From the NCBI GenBank assembly GCA_963700375.1, contig CAVOXF010000003.1:372001-436000 (forward strand): a stretch of 64,000 nt of DNA, written 5' to 3'. Made by a program: the position numbers and the translations under genes. How positions within the stretch are numbered: position 1 is the stretch's first letter; each line of letters begins with the position of its first letter. The notes under the pieces are model-generated. The model had not been told where the DNA came from and searched no databases. It saw only the letters and a list, made by a program, of their open reading frames with translations. Of this stretch, positions 27,411 through 35,619 are shown piece by piece. This DNA comes from JAHEEL01 sp963700375. Lineage in GTDB: Bacteria > Actinomycetota > Acidimicrobiia > Spongiisociales > UBA5794.

Positions 27411-28463
27411 CTAGGCGGTGACCGGAGGCAGTTCCGAGGGCTTCCCGTACTTCCGACGGAAGAGGAAGTAGGCGACAAAGCCGACAGGGATTGGCAGCCA
27501 GAACTGGAAGAGGCGGTAGGCGAGGGTGGCGAGGAGGGCATTGCCGGCCGGGATGCCGGCGATCGTCAACATTCCGACTAGGCCCGCCTCGACGAAGCCG
27601 AGACCACCCGGGGTGATCGGGATCATGCCGAGCACGGCGGCGCCGGCAAACGCGAGCAGCACAAGGCTCGGGTTGGGTTCTGCCCCGACCGCGATCAGGG
27701 CCACCACCAGGGTCGCGTAGTCGAGCAGCCAGTTCGCCACCGCCACACCCAGCGCCTTGTGCCACCGTTTGCCGAGCGATTTGACCACTTCGTCGCGTCG
27801 CTGGATGATCTCCTCGGTCGTGAGCGACCAGTCCTTCTTGAAGATCCGTGCCGCCCACCCAACGACTCGTTGGGCCACCCACCCGACCCAATACAGCGGT
27901 TTGTCGAAGCGGACGACGATCACCGTCACGGTGAACATTGCGACAAACAGAATCGTGCCGGCGATCGCCACGGGGAGCATGCCGTCGGGGATCGGAACGG
28001 TGACCAGGGCAATCACCAACGCCACTGCCGGCAGGGCGAGCAAGACGAGGTTCGAGAGGATCCCAACGGCGGCGAGTGCAGCGAGGGCCGTACCCATTGG
28101 TACGCCGGACACGGCGAGCATCTGGAAATAGAACGCGCCACCTGCAACCACTCCGCCCGGGATGACCTTCACCGCGGCGTTCGACGTGAGCTGGGCCGTT
28201 GCAGCAACGAACCACGAGATGCCCGGCGCCGCGATACGTGTGAGCGCCCACTGGGATACGAATGCCCCGGACATCAGGGCTCCCATCAGGAAGAACCAGC
28301 GCCACTTCACACGCTCGAGTTGTGGAGCAGTCGCGAATAGGTCGAGGATCGTTGGAAGGAAGAAATAGAGGGAGACGCCACCAACGAGCAGGAACAGAGC
28401 CCTGAGCGCGAGTTTGCCCCACGGCGCTGGTTTGCCGGTGGCTTCTTCGGTTGCCTCAGCCAT
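27411..28463 (-). CDS. Lysylphosphatidylglycerol synthase transmembrane-region (UPF0104/AglD-like) protein
   Basis: 350 residues, about 8 transmembrane helices. The pattern LTSNAAVKVIPGGVVAGGAF and the late motif MIPITPGGLGFVEAGLVGML are characteristic of the LPG_synthase_TM family, which includes the flippase half of MprF and stand-alone proteins of unknown role. The soluble aminoacyl-transferase half is absent, so lysyl-PG synthesis cannot be claimed. Upstream, a TAGATT hexamer and a GGGGGATGA ribosome site precede the ATG. Confidence 0.82.
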   Translation of the reverse strand: MAEATEEATGKPAPWGKLALRALFLLVGGVSLYFFLPTILDLFATAPQLERVKWRWFFLMGALMSGAFVSQWALTRIAAPGISWFVAATAQLTSNAAVKVIPGGVVAGGAFYFQMLAVSGVPMGTALAALAAVGILSNLVLLALPAVALVIALVTVPIPDGMLPVAIAGTILFVAMFTVTVIVVRFDKPLYWVGWVAQRVVGWAARIFKKDWSLTTEEIIQRRDEVVKSLGKRWHKALGVAVANWLLDYATLVVALIAVGAEPNPSLVLLAFAGAAVLGMIPITPGGLGFVEAGLVGMLTIAGIPAGNALLATLAYRLFQFWLPIPVGFVAYFLFRRKYGKPSELPPVTA

Positions 28464-28537
28464 GGTGAATCATCCCCCAAGCCCTCCGAATCTAGCGAAC
28501 GAGGGGCTGAATACCGAGACCGACCCAGCCGATCGCA

Positions 28538-29020
28538 TCAGGAGTCAAGCGCAGCCGCGACCCGGAATGGACGCCCGGCCTCGACCATACGGTCGTCGAG
28601 CGCATCGATATCGCGGCGCCTCGGTCCGGCGAGAGCGAGCAGAACTAGCGAGGTGGCAGCGATGATGAAGAACGCCGTCGTGGTCCGTGCGACCAACACG
28701 AAGGCGAACGCGAGGAGCGGCGGGATCGTTGCGAACGCGCACGCCAGCACCATTCGGCGGGTGTACGCGTCCCGAATCTCAGCGTTCGACTCCGCAGAGA
28801 GAATGGCATCGGCGCCAATACTGCGGATCCAGAACAATGACCCGAAGTCGATCAATGCGACCAAGCCGGCAACCACCGTGAACAGTCCCGCGTTGGCACC
28901 GGCGGACCGCGGCGATGCGATCGCGACGATGGCGATCGCGATGACCACCGGAAGAACGAACAGAACCCACATGCCCTGCAGCCGTCGTGTCCCGCGGTGG
29001 TCGAGATCAGGTAGTGACAC
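28538..29020 (-). CDS. Membrane protein of unknown function, coupled to kbl
   Basis: 160 residues with four hydrophobic helices (GMWVLFVLPVVIAIAIVAIA, AGLFTVVAGLVALIDFGSLF, MVLACAFATIPPLLAFAFVL, AFFIIAATSLVLLALAG). The GTG start (MSLPDLDHRGTRRLQG) overlaps the last 14 nt of kbl in another frame, so translation is coupled; longer frames upstream lie inside kbl. No family is recognised. It may be a passenger of the threonine operon. Confidence 0.65.
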   Translation of the reverse strand: MSLPDLDHRGTRRLQGMWVLFVLPVVIAIAIVAIASPRSAGANAGLFTVVAGLVALIDFGSLFWIRSIGADAILSAESNAEIRDAYTRRMVLACAFATIPPLLAFAFVLVARTTTAFFIIAATSLVLLALAGPRRRDIDALDDRMVEAGRPFRVAAALDS

Positions 29021-30197
29021 CCAGCTCCCTCCCGACCGCAGCGAACGCCGCGGCCCCATCCTCGAGATCGGCCTCACTGTGTGAGGCCGAGATCATGACC
29101 CGGATTCGGGCCTTGCCCCTGGCAACCGTCGGGAAGGAGATGGCCTGGGCGAACACGTCCCGGTCCTCGAGCAGCCTTCGGGAGAAGTCCCGAGCCAGAT
29201 GCTCGTCACCGAGCATCACCGGCGTGATCGGAGTCTCGCTGTGCCCGATATCGAAACCGGAAGCCTTCATCATCGACTTGAACAAGGCGGCGTTCGACCA
29301 GAGCCGGTCGACGAGTTCCGTCGACTCGTCGAGGATCTCAACGGCGGCGAGACATGCAGCGACGTCTGACGGCGGGACGGCAGACGAGAAGAGGAAGGGC
29401 CGGCCTCGCTGTCGGAGCCATTCGACCACCTCGGTCGATCCAGCGACGTACCCGCCGACGGCCCCGAACGCCTTGGACATCGTTCCGACCTCGACGTCGA
29501 CGCGACCGTGCAGGCCGAAGTGATCGACGATGCCGCGTCCACCGCGACCGACGACACCCTCGCCATGCGCGTCGTCGACCATCACCATGGCGTCGAAGTC
29601 ATCGGCGGCGTCGACGATCGCATCGAGCGGAGCGAGATCGCCGTCCATCGAGAACACACCGTCCGTGATCACGAGGATCCGATTCGCCCCTTCCTCGCGG
29701 GCCTCCGCAAGGCGCTCGCGCAGCACCCCGGCGTCACTGTGGCCGTAGATCTTCCGGCCGGCCTTGGCGAGACGCACCCCGTCGACGATCGAGGCGTGGT
29801 TCAACTCGTCCGAAATGATGACGTCGCCACTGCCGACGAGCGCCGGAATCACTGCCAAGTTGGCGGCAAACCCGGACTGGAACGAAATGGTGGCGTCGAC
29901 ACCCTTGAACCGAGCGAGCGCATCCTCGAGTTCCGTGTGGATCGTCATCGTCCCCGCGATCGTGCGGACCGCCCCGGGGCCGACGCCGTATCGAAGGAGC
30001 GCAGCCGTTGCCGCGCCGACCAGGCGTGGGTCGTTGGCGAGACCGAGGTAGTTGTTGGAGCAGAAGTTCAGGACCGTCTCGCCGTTGACGATCAAGTGCG
30101 GACCCTGGGGTCCGTCAATGGTCCGGATGGTGTTGTACAGGCCCTGGTCCTTGAGCGCCTGCACCTCGTCTCGAATGAATGCCGTCTTGTCGGTCAT
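29007..30197 (-). CDS. kbl: Glycine C-acetyltransferase (2-amino-3-ketobutyrate CoA ligase)
   Basis: 396 residues, the length of Kbl, an alpha-oxoamine synthase. The cofactor-binding Asp/His segment VMVDDAHGEGVVG, the Schiff-base Lys in VGTMSKAFGAVGGYVAG and the N-terminal NFCSNNYLGLANDPRL are intact. It cleaves 2-amino-3-ketobutyrate with CoA to glycine and acetyl-CoA. ATG at 30197 has a GGGAGG site. It starts 10 nt after tdh, whose product makes the unstable intermediate, so they form the classic tdh-kbl pair. Confidence 0.95.
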   Translation of the reverse strand: MTDKTAFIRDEVQALKDQGLYNTIRTIDGPQGPHLIVNGETVLNFCSNNYLGLANDPRLVGAATAALLRYGVGPGAVRTIAGTMTIHTELEDALARFKGVDATISFQSGFAANLAVIPALVGSGDVIISDELNHASIVDGVRLAKAGRKIYGHSDAGVLRERLAEAREEGANRILVITDGVFSMDGDLAPLDAIVDAADDFDAMVMVDDAHGEGVVGRGGRGIVDHFGLHGRVDVEVGTMSKAFGAVGGYVAGSTEVVEWLRQRGRPFLFSSAVPPSDVAACLAAVEILDESTELVDRLWSNAALFKSMMKASGFDIGHSETPITPVMLGDEHLARDFSRRLLEDRDVFAQAISFPTVARGKARIRVMISASHSEADLEDGAAAFAAVGRELGVTT

Positions 30198-30207
30198 CGT
30201 GCCTCCC

Positions 30208-31266
30208 TCAGCTCAGCGGGCCGTCGGCGTAGGCAGGATCCGGGAACATGACAACCTTCCCGCACTCCCCGGATTGCATCAACTCGAACGCCTTGGTGAA
30301 GTCATCGAGTGCGAAACGGTGGGTTACCACCGGGGTGAGGTCGACCGCTCCCGAACGGATGAGACCTCGCATCTCGAGCCAGGTCTGCCAGAGGCGGCGT
30401 CCCACCACGCCGTACACGGTCGCCCCCTTGAAGATGATGTTGTCGTCGAGATCGAATGGGAAGGCATCGGAGGTCAAGCCCAGCAGCGCCGCCTCGCCTC
30501 CCGGCTTCAAGGCGGTGAAGCCAGCCTGAAGTGCCGACGAAGCACCGGACATCTCGAGAAGGACGTCCACACCCTCGCCGTCGGTAATCTCGGCGATCCG
30601 CTCGTTCACGTCCTCACGCGTCGGATTCAGGGTCACGTCGGCACCCATCGTCGCGGCGAGGTTCAACCGGTAGTCGGATACATCGGTGGCGTACACGGCA
30701 CGGGCGCCGAGGGCTTTTGCGACGGCCATGGTCATCACGCCGACAGGCCCGGACCCGGTCACGAGCACCTTGCGACCAGCGATGCTCGGGATGGTTGCCG
30801 TGTGGACGGCGTTCCCGAAGTTCTCCTGAAGGGATGCGATCGATAGCGGCATGTCCGGCGGGTCCGGCCACGCGTTCTGCGCCGGTACGGCCACGTACTC
30901 CGCGTACGCGCCGTCTCGGTGCACACCGAGGATCTGCGTATTCGGACAGAGATGGCCCTGCCCGGTGCGGCACCAGGCGCACGAGTTGCAGATCACGTGA
31001 GACTCGACGGAGACAAGCTGCCCGATCTCCGGTTCGGTGACGTTCGCCCCACGGTCGACGACCACACCGGTCAGTTCGTGCCCGACGGTGATGGGTGGAA
31101 GGACATGATCCGCCGCCCACGGGTTCCACTCGTAGATGTGCAGGTCGGTGCCGCAGATAGACGTGGCGCGGACCTCGATGAGCACCTCATCCGGTTCGAG
31201 CTTCGGGACCGGCACGTCGACCATGCTGAATCCTGGACCCGGGACGAGCTTTCGGAGTGCGCGCAT
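30208..31266 (-). CDS. tdh: L-threonine 3-dehydrogenase
   Basis: 352 residues of a zinc-dependent medium-chain dehydrogenase: catalytic zinc ligands in TSICGTDLHIYEWN and GHELTG, the structural zinc site CNSCAWCRTGQGHLC, and the NAD fold VLVTGSGPVGVMTMAVAKAL. The CGTDLHIYEWN segment is diagnostic for Tdh. It oxidises L-threonine to 2-amino-3-ketobutyrate for Kbl. The ATG at 31266 (MRALRKLVPGPG) is the conserved start and has TAGCCT 7 nt upstream; the longer open frame adds no similarity. Confidence 0.95.
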   Translation of the reverse strand: MRALRKLVPGPGFSMVDVPVPKLEPDEVLIEVRATSICGTDLHIYEWNPWAADHVLPPITVGHELTGVVVDRGANVTEPEIGQLVSVESHVICNSCAWCRTGQGHLCPNTQILGVHRDGAYAEYVAVPAQNAWPDPPDMPLSIASLQENFGNAVHTATIPSIAGRKVLVTGSGPVGVMTMAVAKALGARAVYATDVSDYRLNLAATMGADVTLNPTREDVNERIAEITDGEGVDVLLEMSGASSALQAGFTALKPGGEAALLGLTSDAFPFDLDDNIIFKGATVYGVVGRRLWQTWLEMRGLIRSGAVDLTPVVTHRFALDDFTKAFELMQSGECGKVVMFPDPAYADGPLS

Positions 31267-31273
31267 AGGGCAC

Positions 31274-31279
31274 AGGCTA
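31274..31279 (-). promoter_or_regulatory. Candidate leaderless -10 box (TAGCCT) for tdh
   Basis: On the minus strand TAGCCT is 7 nt upstream of the tdh ATG, with no ribosome site in the gap. Confidence 0.5.
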
Positions 31280-31461
31280 TTACGAACCGCCGCCGCCTGT
31301 CGCGCCATGTTCGGGCCGCGCGGCATTGCTCTCCGTCGGTCCTGTTGGGATGGACACCGCCCACAAGCATCTCCCCACGGGCTCGACGACCTGGTCGACA
31401 GCCTCCGGTACGAGAGCGAGCCCATCTCCGCCGAGGCGTAGGGCGTCGGAGCGACCCCCGC

Positions 31462-31680
31462 TCAGCGGTCGGACGAGAATTCGAATACTTCTTCGATCGT
31501 CTTCCCGAACACGCCGGCGATCAGGAATGCCAGGCTGAGGGACGGCACATATCGTTCCTTCTCGAGAACGATGATCGTCTGGCGCGTGCAGCCCACCAGG
31601 TTGGCCAGTTCCTGCTGGGTCATCTCGTCGTTCTCGAAACGCAGACGCCGGATGTGGTTGGAGATGTTGGCCTTAGGCAT
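31462..31680 (-). CDS. XRE-family helix-turn-helix regulator (72 aa)
   Basis: 72 residues, a bare HTH domain: IRRLRFENDEMTQQELANLV then GCTRQTIIVLEKERYVPSL, the usual Cro/CI-like layout with the recognition helix around TRQTIIVLE. It resembles the short regulators that pair with small integral membrane proteins. Its ATG lies 8 nt inside the upstream membrane protein gene, so the two are translationally coupled. A likely operator lies upstream of the pair. Confidence 0.87.
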   Translation of the reverse strand: MPKANISNHIRRLRFENDEMTQQELANLVGCTRQTIIVLEKERYVPSLSLAFLIAGVFGKTIEEVFEFSSDR

Positions 31681-32227
31681 CGACCGCGATCTCTCTGCGG
31701 TATCCCATGACGATGCCAAGTGACCGTCCGAACGCTCCGAGGATGAACGTGCTCCAGAAGATCAACTGGAGATAGGCGATCGGGAGACTCCCTTCGTCCC
31801 AGTACACCTCCGTGAGTACCACGGTCCACGTGAGGAGCGTGAGCAACACGATGATGGACTCGACGCTGAGCGACCGAGCGAGGATGGCGCGGTCCCGCTC
31901 ATCGACGATCGTCCCCCCGGCGCGGCGCTTCACGGCCCACCAGGCGGCCGCTCCAAGGACGACGCCGCCCATCATGAGGAGCCAGAAGATCCCCCGGGCG
32001 GGGGTGTCCGCGCCGATGAAGTCGGCACCCGCGAGCACGACGAGGAGTACCAGGCCAAGACCGACCACTGTCGTGATCCCGAGTCCGATCCACCCGAGCT
32101 TCTCGAGCGGGGTGGGCGGCATCCCATCCATGCCGCTCTGCGGGCGAAGGCGCCACACGAACCGTGCCAAACCGGCGACGACGGCAGCACCTACGATGAC
32201 CGAGACCGTGATCCACACCGCAGACAT
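31673..32227 (-). CDS. Integral membrane protein paired with the XRE regulator
   Basis: 184 residues, five predicted helices, with a short polar loop GGTIVDERDRAILARSLSVE between helices 3 and 4. The DERDRAI signature is reminiscent of DUF2178-type proteins, which are commonly encoded beside small XRE regulators. Function unknown. A GGGAGGGATC ribosome site precedes the ATG. Confidence 0.78.
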   Translation of the reverse strand: MSAVWITVSVIVGAAVVAGLARFVWRLRPQSGMDGMPPTPLEKLGWIGLGITTVVGLGLVLLVVLAGADFIGADTPARGIFWLLMMGGVVLGAAAWWAVKRRAGGTIVDERDRAILARSLSVESIIVLLTLLTWTVVLTEVYWDEGSLPIAYLQLIFWSTFILGAFGRSLGIVMGYRREIAVDA

Positions 32228-32251
32228 GATCCCTCCCTACGACCGATTATT

Positions 32252-32266
32252 CTTACTCAATGTAAG
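32252..32266 (-). promoter_or_regulatory. Inverted repeat, candidate operator of the XRE/membrane protein pair
   Basis: CTTAC (32252-32256) and GTAAG (32262-32266) form a perfect inverted repeat 5 nt apart in an unusually A/T-rich stretch. On the minus strand AATAAT, a -10-like hexamer, directly follows the repeat, so a bound repressor would block the promoter. Autoregulation by the XRE protein is an inference. Confidence 0.5.
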
Positions 32267-32346
32267 ACTTTTCATACATAGAGTCAAGCCTCGTCGCCCC
32301 GATTCAGCGCCGGCGCACGGGCACTAGTCACTCCGAGCGAATCAGG

Positions 32347-32553
32347 ATGTGTCTCGTCGTGCCGGTGCGGCACGCCGATGGAAAGGTCATGGAGCAGGTA
32401 CAACCCATCTACCTCCAGTTCTGCGGCGACTGCGGACGGCCGGCACTCACGTTCGACGAGCAGGGCATCCCACGCTGTGTCGAACACGCAAGCGTCTTCA
32501 TCCCGGCCGACGGCGCCGCTCGTGACCAGAGGGCCAACGAAGAAGCCGGTTAG
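32347..32553 (+). CDS. Small zinc-finger protein
   Basis: 68 residues from ATG 32347, or 54 from an in-frame ATG at 32389 that has a GGAAAGG site. The core FCGDCGRPALTFDEQGIPRC followed by VEH gives a CxxC ... CxxH finger that could bind one zinc. No family name can be given. It is divergent from the XRE pair and precedes the anchored unknown protein by 133 nt. Confidence 0.6.
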   Translation: MCLVVPVRHADGKVMEQVQPIYLQFCGDCGRPALTFDEQGIPRCVEHASVFIPADGAARDQRANEEAG

Positions 32554-32686
32554 CCCCCGCGCACAGGCGTTCAGTCGTACGCAGGTGCGGAATCAGTTGT
32601 CCCTTGATGTTGTTTCACAGGAGTCGACCCCCTCTTGACGACGACACGCGTGACGACGAGGGTCCGAGCGACGCGGACGGTGAATC

Positions 32687-33889
32687 ATGACTCAAGACAA
32701 GATCACGATCGATCCCGAGTTTCTTCCCCCACCCAAGGAAGGGCCTGGGGGGCGCACGGCGGCGCTCGCTGTTGGCGGCCTCGCGGTTGTGGCGTTGGCA
32801 TTCGGCTGGCTGCTGAGCTCACCCGATCCGAATGGGTCCAGCGCCGACGCGGCGACCGACTCGTTCGTCGCCCCAGAGACGGTCGAGACGACGTCCACCA
32901 CGGCGCCGACCTCGGTGGCGTTGGCGTCGCCCCTGGCGAAGACGAGCGTCCCACTGACGCAATTGGTGCCCGGGTTCACCGACACCGTCGTGTTGCTCAC
33001 AACACCCCCGGGGAGCTTTGACATCGTACGGTGGGAGGCCGCGGCGTCGGCAACGGAGGTTGCGCTGTCGATCGAACGTGATGCTGCCGGCGCCGGCAGT
33101 TGGCCAATCGGACTGGACGCGTCCGGATCGTGGTTTGCTCGGGTTCTCAGCGACGGCGTCCTGGTGGCGTATCCCGTGCCCGACTCCCCGGACGAGAAAC
33201 CGGATCGGCAGCCCATCGGGCTTCGAGTGAGGTCGGCGACGTGGCATGAAACCGAGCCGGGTCAGCTGGCGTGGCTCGCCTGTTCGCGATCGTCACCGGG
33301 TCCCGCCGTTCCCACGACTTTGGATCTCGACGACCGGAGCGCGGAGCCGATCACCCTTCATCCGTTCGAACGCGGTTGCGTGACCGGCCGGAGGGGCGGG
33401 GTTTGGCTGGGTCGCTGGACGATCGAAGGGGTGACGGTGAATGCATTCGGGCAACGACCCGACACGCCGGTCTCCTTCAGCGTGGGTGCTTCGACGCTCA
33501 CGGAGCGGCCCTTCGCCCGGTATCCCCAATCGGTGCCGGGTGTCGCCGATAGCCGGCAGATCGTGAACGCCTCGTGGTCTTCCGACGGCACGCTCGTCGC
33601 CGCGAACATCACACCGGACCCCGATAGTCCGGCCTCGGTGGTTCGCATTGCGGACACGGAAACGGGTGCGGTCGTGTTCGAGGCCGAGGGGCAGAACTCC
33701 GGGGTCATCCCTATGGCGTGGTCGACCAATGATCGATTCCTGCTCTACACGAGGATTCACTCGACCCTCGAGTATCCGATGTCCGGGCTCCTGGTGATCT
33801 ACGACACCCTCACTGATCGGGCAACCACGGTCCGCCTGGATGAGTTCGTCGACGAGATCAGGACCGAGGCGGGTCCGAATCCGGCCTGA
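32687..33889 (+). CDS. Membrane-anchored protein of unknown function, beta-propeller-like
   Basis: 400 residues. A short cytoplasmic Pro-rich start (IDPEFLPPPKEGPGG) is followed by one helix (TAALAVGGLAVVALAFGWLL), a Ser/Thr-rich spacer (VETTSTTAPTSVALASP) and a long beta-rich outer domain. Repeated segments such as ASWSSDGTLVAANITPD, VVRIADTETGAVVFEAEGQN and MAWSTNDRFLLYT look like WD40/PD40 propeller blades. Not recognised beyond that. No TA-rich -10 was found; its promoter is unclear. Confidence 0.65.
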   Translation: MTQDKITIDPEFLPPPKEGPGGRTAALAVGGLAVVALAFGWLLSSPDPNGSSADAATDSFVAPETVETTSTTAPTSVALASPLAKTSVPLTQLVPGFTDTVVLLTTPPGSFDIVRWEAAASATEVALSIERDAAGAGSWPIGLDASGSWFARVLSDGVLVAYPVPDSPDEKPDRQPIGLRVRSATWHETEPGQLAWLACSRSSPGPAVPTTLDLDDRSAEPITLHPFERGCVTGRRGGVWLGRWTIEGVTVNAFGQRPDTPVSFSVGASTLTERPFARYPQSVPGVADSRQIVNASWSSDGTLVAANITPDPDSPASVVRIADTETGAVVFEAEGQNSGVIPMAWSTNDRFLLYTRIHSTLEYPMSGLLVIYDTLTDRATTVRLDEFVDEIRTEAGPNPA

Positions 33890-33929
33890 ATGACTCCGGG
33901 CTGCGATCGAAGGAACGCCGCGGTTCGCC

Positions 33930-33935
33930 TACGCT
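33930..33935 (+). promoter_or_regulatory. Candidate leaderless -10 box (TACGCT) for the tandem ABM protein
   Basis: TACGCT is followed by six bases and then the ATG at 33942. Confidence 0.5.
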
Positions 33936-33941
33936 CCCCGT

Positions 33942-34799
33942 ATGTCCACCGACCCGAGCCACACTCCCGCATCGCCAACCGTGGTGGTCTCGCGACGAGT
34001 TCGCCCGGGCTGCGACGACGCCTTCCGGGCATGGGACCACCAAATTCGCTCAGCCGCAGCCGAGTTCCCCGGCTACTCCGGATCAGACGTGCAGCCACCC
34101 GATTCGTCCCACCCGGGTGAGTGGGTCACGGTCTACTCGTTCGAGACGATTCAGCAACTCGACACCTGGATCGAATCGGACGAACGCAAGGCCCTGATCG
34201 CAGAAGTCGGCGACATGATCGAAGGAACCGCGCGCGAGCAACGGATCGCCGGACTGAGGACCGCACCCGAACCCGTCACCGTCGTGTTTTCACAGCGCGT
34301 CGCACCATCCAACCGCGACGAATTCGCTGCACTGCACGATGACGTCCTCGATCGACTGCAGGCGTTCGACGGCTTCCTTGGTTCCGACCTGCTCCAACCG
34401 GTGGAAGGCGTCCAGGATGAGCATGTCATCGTTGCGTCGTTCGCATCACGAGCCGATCTCGACCGGTGGCTCGAATCCGACTCACGCCACGAGTGGCTCA
34501 CGATGACCGAGCAACTCGTCGAGGGCGACCGCACGGTGAACGTCGTCGGAGGTTTCGGCGGGTGGTTCCCGGCTCAGCCATCCCAGCCCCACGGACCGAA
34601 ACGATGGAAGCAGTCCATCGCCGTGTTCATCGCCCTCTTCCCGGTCGCGCTGCTCATCACCCTCATTCGGGTCGAGGTGGCCCCGAACATGAACGTCGTG
34701 CTTGGTGTGTTCATCGGGAACGTTCTGGGAATTCTCGCACTCACCTATCTACTGATGCCCCGCGTCACCCACTGGCTCAGGAACTGGCTCACACACTGA
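33942..34799 (+). CDS. Tandem ABM-domain protein with C-terminal membrane helices
   Basis: 285 residues. Two antibiotic-biosynthesis-monooxygenase (ABM, ferredoxin-like) repeats are visible: residues about 12-100 (VVVSRRVRPGCDDAFRAW ... DTWIESDERKALIAEVGDM) and about 107-200 (VVFSQRVAPSNRDEFAAL ... LDRWLESDSRHEWLTMTEQL). They are followed by two helices (IAVFIALFPVALLITLI and VLGVFIGNVLGILALTYLLM). Fused tandem ABM domains with a membrane tail occur in uncharacterised proteins; the enzyme activity is unknown and no redox cofactor site is evident. Confidence 0.8.
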   Translation: MSTDPSHTPASPTVVVSRRVRPGCDDAFRAWDHQIRSAAAEFPGYSGSDVQPPDSSHPGEWVTVYSFETIQQLDTWIESDERKALIAEVGDMIEGTAREQRIAGLRTAPEPVTVVFSQRVAPSNRDEFAALHDDVLDRLQAFDGFLGSDLLQPVEGVQDEHVIVASFASRADLDRWLESDSRHEWLTMTEQLVEGDRTVNVVGGFGGWFPAQPSQPHGPKRWKQSIAVFIALFPVALLITLIRVEVAPNMNVVLGVFIGNVLGILALTYLLMPRVTHWLRNWLTH

Positions 34800-34846
34800 C
34801 GATCGGCGCGGACAGAACGATCGCCGGCGATCGCGATCTCGCCCGG

Positions 34847-35533
34847 CTACACCGCGCCCGATTCCAGCGGGGTGATCAAATCGGGAACATCGTTGGCGAC
34901 GCGGTTGACGAGGGTGGACACCGCATGCTCGGACAGATCCGGCGCCGGCAGCGCGGCGACAAGGTCGTTTACCGCGTCCCTGTCGCGGAGGTCGGGACCC
35001 AACCACGCATCCCAGGCCGTCTTCGGAAGAATCACCGGCATCCGGTCGTGGATCGGCGCGACCACATCCGACGGTTTCCCGGTCACAATCGTGCAGGTGC
35101 GGATCCTCTCGCCGCTCTCTGGATCCTTCCATGAGGCCCACAATCCGGCCAGCGCCAGGGGGCTTCGGTCGGTCGCATAGAAGTAGTGGGGCAGCTTGCC
35201 GCGGGCCTTCGGCTCCCACTCGTAGAAGCCGTCGGCCGGGACGATGCAACGGCGAGCAGCGAACGAGTCCCGGAATGCCGGTTTCACGCCGGCCGTCTCG
35301 ACCCGGGCATTGATGAGACGGGCACCGATCTTCCGATCCTTCGCCCAGAACGGAACGAGTCCCCAGCTGAACGTGCCGAGTTGCCGCTCGTCGTCATGCT
35401 CGGCGACTGCATATACCCGCTTCGTCGGCGCGACGTTCCACGACCGGAGCAACTCGTCGGTTTGGATGACATCGACCGAGAAGTACGAGCCGTAGTTCTC
35501 GGCCTCCTGTGTCTGTACGAAGCGTCCGCACAT
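34847..35533 (-). CDS. SRAP-domain protein (YedK/HMCES-like abasic-site sensor)
   Basis: 228 residues. The absolutely conserved MCGRF start supplies the catalytic Cys2 after Met removal, and WNVAPTKRVYA, INARVET, RRCIVPADGFYEWEP and APIHDRMPVIL complete the SRAP active site. This family crosslinks to abasic sites in single-stranded DNA to protect replication forks. Codon 1 is fixed by the chemistry, and a TAGGAT box lies exactly 6 nt upstream, a useful calibration of the leaderless pattern. Confidence 0.94.
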   Translation of the reverse strand: MCGRFVQTQEAENYGSYFSVDVIQTDELLRSWNVAPTKRVYAVAEHDDERQLGTFSWGLVPFWAKDRKIGARLINARVETAGVKPAFRDSFAARRCIVPADGFYEWEPKARGKLPHYFYATDRSPLALAGLWASWKDPESGERIRTCTIVTGKPSDVVAPIHDRMPVILPKTAWDAWLGPDLRDRDAVNDLVAALPAPDLSEHAVSTLVNRVANDVPDLITPLESGAV

Positions 35534-35539
35534 GCGACG

Positions 35540-35545
35540 ATCCTA
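35540..35545 (-). promoter_or_regulatory. Candidate leaderless -10 box (TAGGAT) for the SRAP gene
   Basis: TAGGAT on the minus strand, 6 nt upstream of an ATG whose position is fixed by the MCGR motif. Confidence 0.55.
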
Positions 35546-35619
35546 CGCGACCGCATGCCGCTGCCCCGCCCATTTTGGAGTCGACGGGTAATGGTTCAGG
35601 TTCGACGACGCTGCGGCCG

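Noticed and set aside
31267..31461. Small plus-strand ORF ending at 31441 between tdh and the XRE gene
   Set aside because: The last ~20 codons look coding-like, but no start codon gives a sensible protein and the frame overlaps tdh antisense.
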